Positions 5,597-7,052 of a DNA stretch of 7,052 nucleotides are shown piece after piece (positions within the stretch are counted from its first letter, which is position 1; every line of letters begins with the position of its first letter). A program made the position numbers and the translations under genes. The stretch is from Kiritimatiellia bacterium (GTDB taxonomy: Bacteria; Verrucomicrobiota; Kiritimatiellia; SLAD01): positions 1 through 7,052 of the forward strand of contig SKZA01000372.1 in assembly GCA_007127595.1 (NCBI GenBank), read 5' to 3'. The notes under the pieces were generated by a model. That model was given only the letters and a program-made list of their open reading frames with translations. It was not told the origin of the DNA and made no database searches.

Positions 5597-7012
5597 ATGC
5601 ATGTTCGCGCTTACCTGGCACTTTTGATCGCCTTACCGCTGTTGACCGGCTGCGTTGAGGATCGGGTTGATATCACATTGCATGCCGACGGGAGCGGGAC
5701 CATAAAGCAGGAGCTTATACTATCCGAACGACTATTGGTCGCCGTCACGGATCGCGATCAATATGACGGACCGCCCATTACCGAGGAACAGCTTCTCAAA
5801 CAATTGGATGACGCCGTCAACGTGACCGACGTCACAGAACGGGATGGCCCGGACGGTTCGAAGATTATCGCATGGTCCGGAACGTTTGATCATCTGGGCG
5901 ATTTCTTCGCCTCCTCCTTTTGCAGGGAGCAACTGAAGCTGTCCATGGTCGTGGATGAATCCGGGCAAGCGACGTTATATCGGAAGGATGTTGTGCAGTC
6001 CGATATCCCCATCGGGGTCCGCGAGATGTACGGCATCGCAAAAGGCGCCTATTCCCGCATCGGCGTGAAACTGCCCACTCGTATCGACGAGAGCAACGGC
6101 CTTTTGGATGACGAGCAATCCACAGTAACCTGGACGTTCGACCTTCGTGACAAAGCGGGCCTGCAACGGACGGAACAATTTAACGACGAGCACGACGGGA
6201 GAGGCTATGCCGTTTTTGACGTTGCGCATTTGCCCCTCGCATCATTGCTCCAACCGAGTACACAGAAGAAGACCGTGCCGACGGATAAGGACAGTCCCGT
6301 AGCCCCACTGGCTGACGAACAGGTTCAAGCGGCGGTCGCCTACGTCACACTGGAACAGGAAGCGCGTCCCGACGGAGAATCCAGGACGACGAAAATGCAG
6401 GTCGTTATCGCCGTGACGTGGGACGAAGACGTCGAACCCGTTCGCGTCGAAAACGCGCGTTTGTCCACCATAACCGATAATTTGGGTCGAGACCTCGCTA
6501 TGCGCCCCGCACAAAATATAAGATCTTCACGCATCGGATTCTCGGAACAACGCAACCGGGTAAAGGAAGTGGTCATCGAAACGAAGGTGCCCGACGACGA
6601 TGCGCGTTCCATCCGGAATATCGCCGGAACAATCGATGTGGTCTATGGCACTACCGCAGAAACGGTTGTCATCGACGATTTACACGCACTCATTGGAAAA
6701 ACGCAGACGGGTAACGATCTCTTGGACGAGAGAAGGTTCCGGGTCAAGAGCTTCAGCGACACGGGTCGCATTGTCTTTGACATAGACGGAGGGAGGCAGG
6801 CCGTTTCCGAATTTGAGGTCTATGATGTCCATGGATCCCCCATTCGTCGCAGGTCCCTGATGACCTCCGCTAACCGTCTAACGTACGACTTCGAGACGGA
6901 CGCGGAGCAAATGGCTGAATTCCATATCCAGATAGTCACGGCAGAGCACACAGTCACCGCCCCATTCTCGCTTGATGAACTAACGCTTCCCGGCGCTCGT
7001 TTCGGAAAATAA
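5597..7012 (+). CDS. Large secreted lipoprotein with LppM/DUF3153-like N-terminal half, function unknown
   Basis: The protein is 471 aa from the ATG at 5597. This start was chosen because GGAGGAG (5582-5588) lies 8 nt upstream and a clean type II signal peptide begins there (MHVRAYLALLIALPLLTGC, lipid Cys 19). Residues 20-40 (EDRVDITLHADGSGTIKQ) and 153-182 (RIGVKLPTRIDESNGLL, then TVTWTFDL) recall LppM/DUF3153-type lipoproteins, where a beta-rich domain with a 'DGSG' turn follows the anchor. A Lys/Pro/Asp linker at about 220-240 separates a second beta-rich half (about 243-465; VVIAVTWDE, ITDNLGRDL, AGTIDVVYG, GRIVFDIDGG, FEVYDVHGSPI). No catalytic motif is visible, and a structural or ligand-binding envelope role is only a guess. 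The gene appears to be its own transcription unit. Stop TAA at 7010-7012; only 40 bp follow in the window. Confidence 0.85.
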   Translation: MHVRAYLALLIALPLLTGCVEDRVDITLHADGSGTIKQELILSERLLVAVTDRDQYDGPPITEEQLLKQLDDAVNVTDVTERDGPDGSKIIAWSGTFDHLGDFFASSFCREQLKLSMVVDESGQATLYRKDVVQSDIPIGVREMYGIAKGAYSRIGVKLPTRIDESNGLLDDEQSTVTWTFDLRDKAGLQRTEQFNDEHDGRGYAVFDVAHLPLASLLQPSTQKKTVPTDKDSPVAPLADEQVQAAVAYVTLEQEARPDGESRTTKMQVVIAVTWDEDVEPVRVENARLSTITDNLGRDLAMRPAQNIRSSRIGFSEQRNRVKEVVIETKVPDDDARSIRNIAGTIDVVYGTTAETVVIDDLHALIGKTQTGNDLLDERRFRVKSFSDTGRIVFDIDGGRQAVSEFEVYDVHGSPIRRRSLMTSANRLTYDFETDAEQMAEFHIQIVTAEHTVTAPFSLDELTLPGARFGK

Positions 7013-7052
7013 TCCCACGTACACTCCCCGGTCGGGTAAACTTTGGCTTACC

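Noticed and set aside
7035..7052. Short inverted repeat GGTAA / TTACC at the right edge
   Set aside because: It has only 5 bp of pairing and is cut by the window end, so it cannot be judged as a terminator or repeat.
1..7052. tRNA, rRNA, CRISPR array, transposase, phage or defence genes
   Set aside because: No cloverleaf-like sequence, spaced direct repeats, or matching protein motifs were seen on either strand.

Overview
The window carries seven protein-coding loci in two divergent groups, with one further single-gene unit at the right end. It looks chromosomal, fairly GC-rich and bacterial. Three of the seven products have lipoprotein signal peptides (Cys lipobox), and an exported cell-wall amidase is present, so the host is a diderm-type bacterium that makes murein. 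The style of the TPR protein (a conserved-looking SYRDVMKD linker between TPR blocks) and of the large lipoprotein suggests the PVC superphylum (Verrucomicrobiota, Kiritimatiellota, Lentisphaerota or Planctomycetota). That placement is inferred from remembered protein style, not from a search.

Left half, minus strand, read right to left from about 2160: an Amidase_3-type N-acetylmuramoyl-L-alanine amidase interrupted by one in-frame TAA; a 294-aa HAD-superfamily protein joined to it by an ATGA stop/start overlap; and, 8 nt further on, a Glu/Pro-rich lipoprotein cut by the window's left edge. The spacing indicates one operon.

Right half, plus strand, from 2263: a 457-aa cytoplasmic TPR protein; 15 nt later an endonuclease/exonuclease/phosphatase (EEP) fold lipoprotein; then, through another ATGA overlap, a phosphoglycolate-phosphatase-like HAD hydrolase. 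These three look like one operon driven from the 103-bp divergent intergenic region, which holds a plausible sigma70-type promoter. A 278-bp intergenic region (5319-5596) follows. It contains an imperfect hairpin just after the HAD gene and a strongly structured 84-bp nested palindrome bounded by TTGGAGGG/CCCTCCAA, probably a REP/MITE-like interspersed repeat. After it comes a 471-aa lipoprotein with its own strong Shine-Dalgarno sequence.

Together the genes suggest envelope and housekeeping work: murein hydrolysis, phosphoester hydrolysis outside and inside the membrane, and TPR-mediated assembly. No phage, transposase, CRISPR, toxin or defence genes are visible. The two points most worth a second look are the amidase, whose stop codon separates the zinc ligands from the catalytic glutamate although the frame stays open and conserved on both sides, and the nested palindromic element. 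I see no clear new multi-gene system here.
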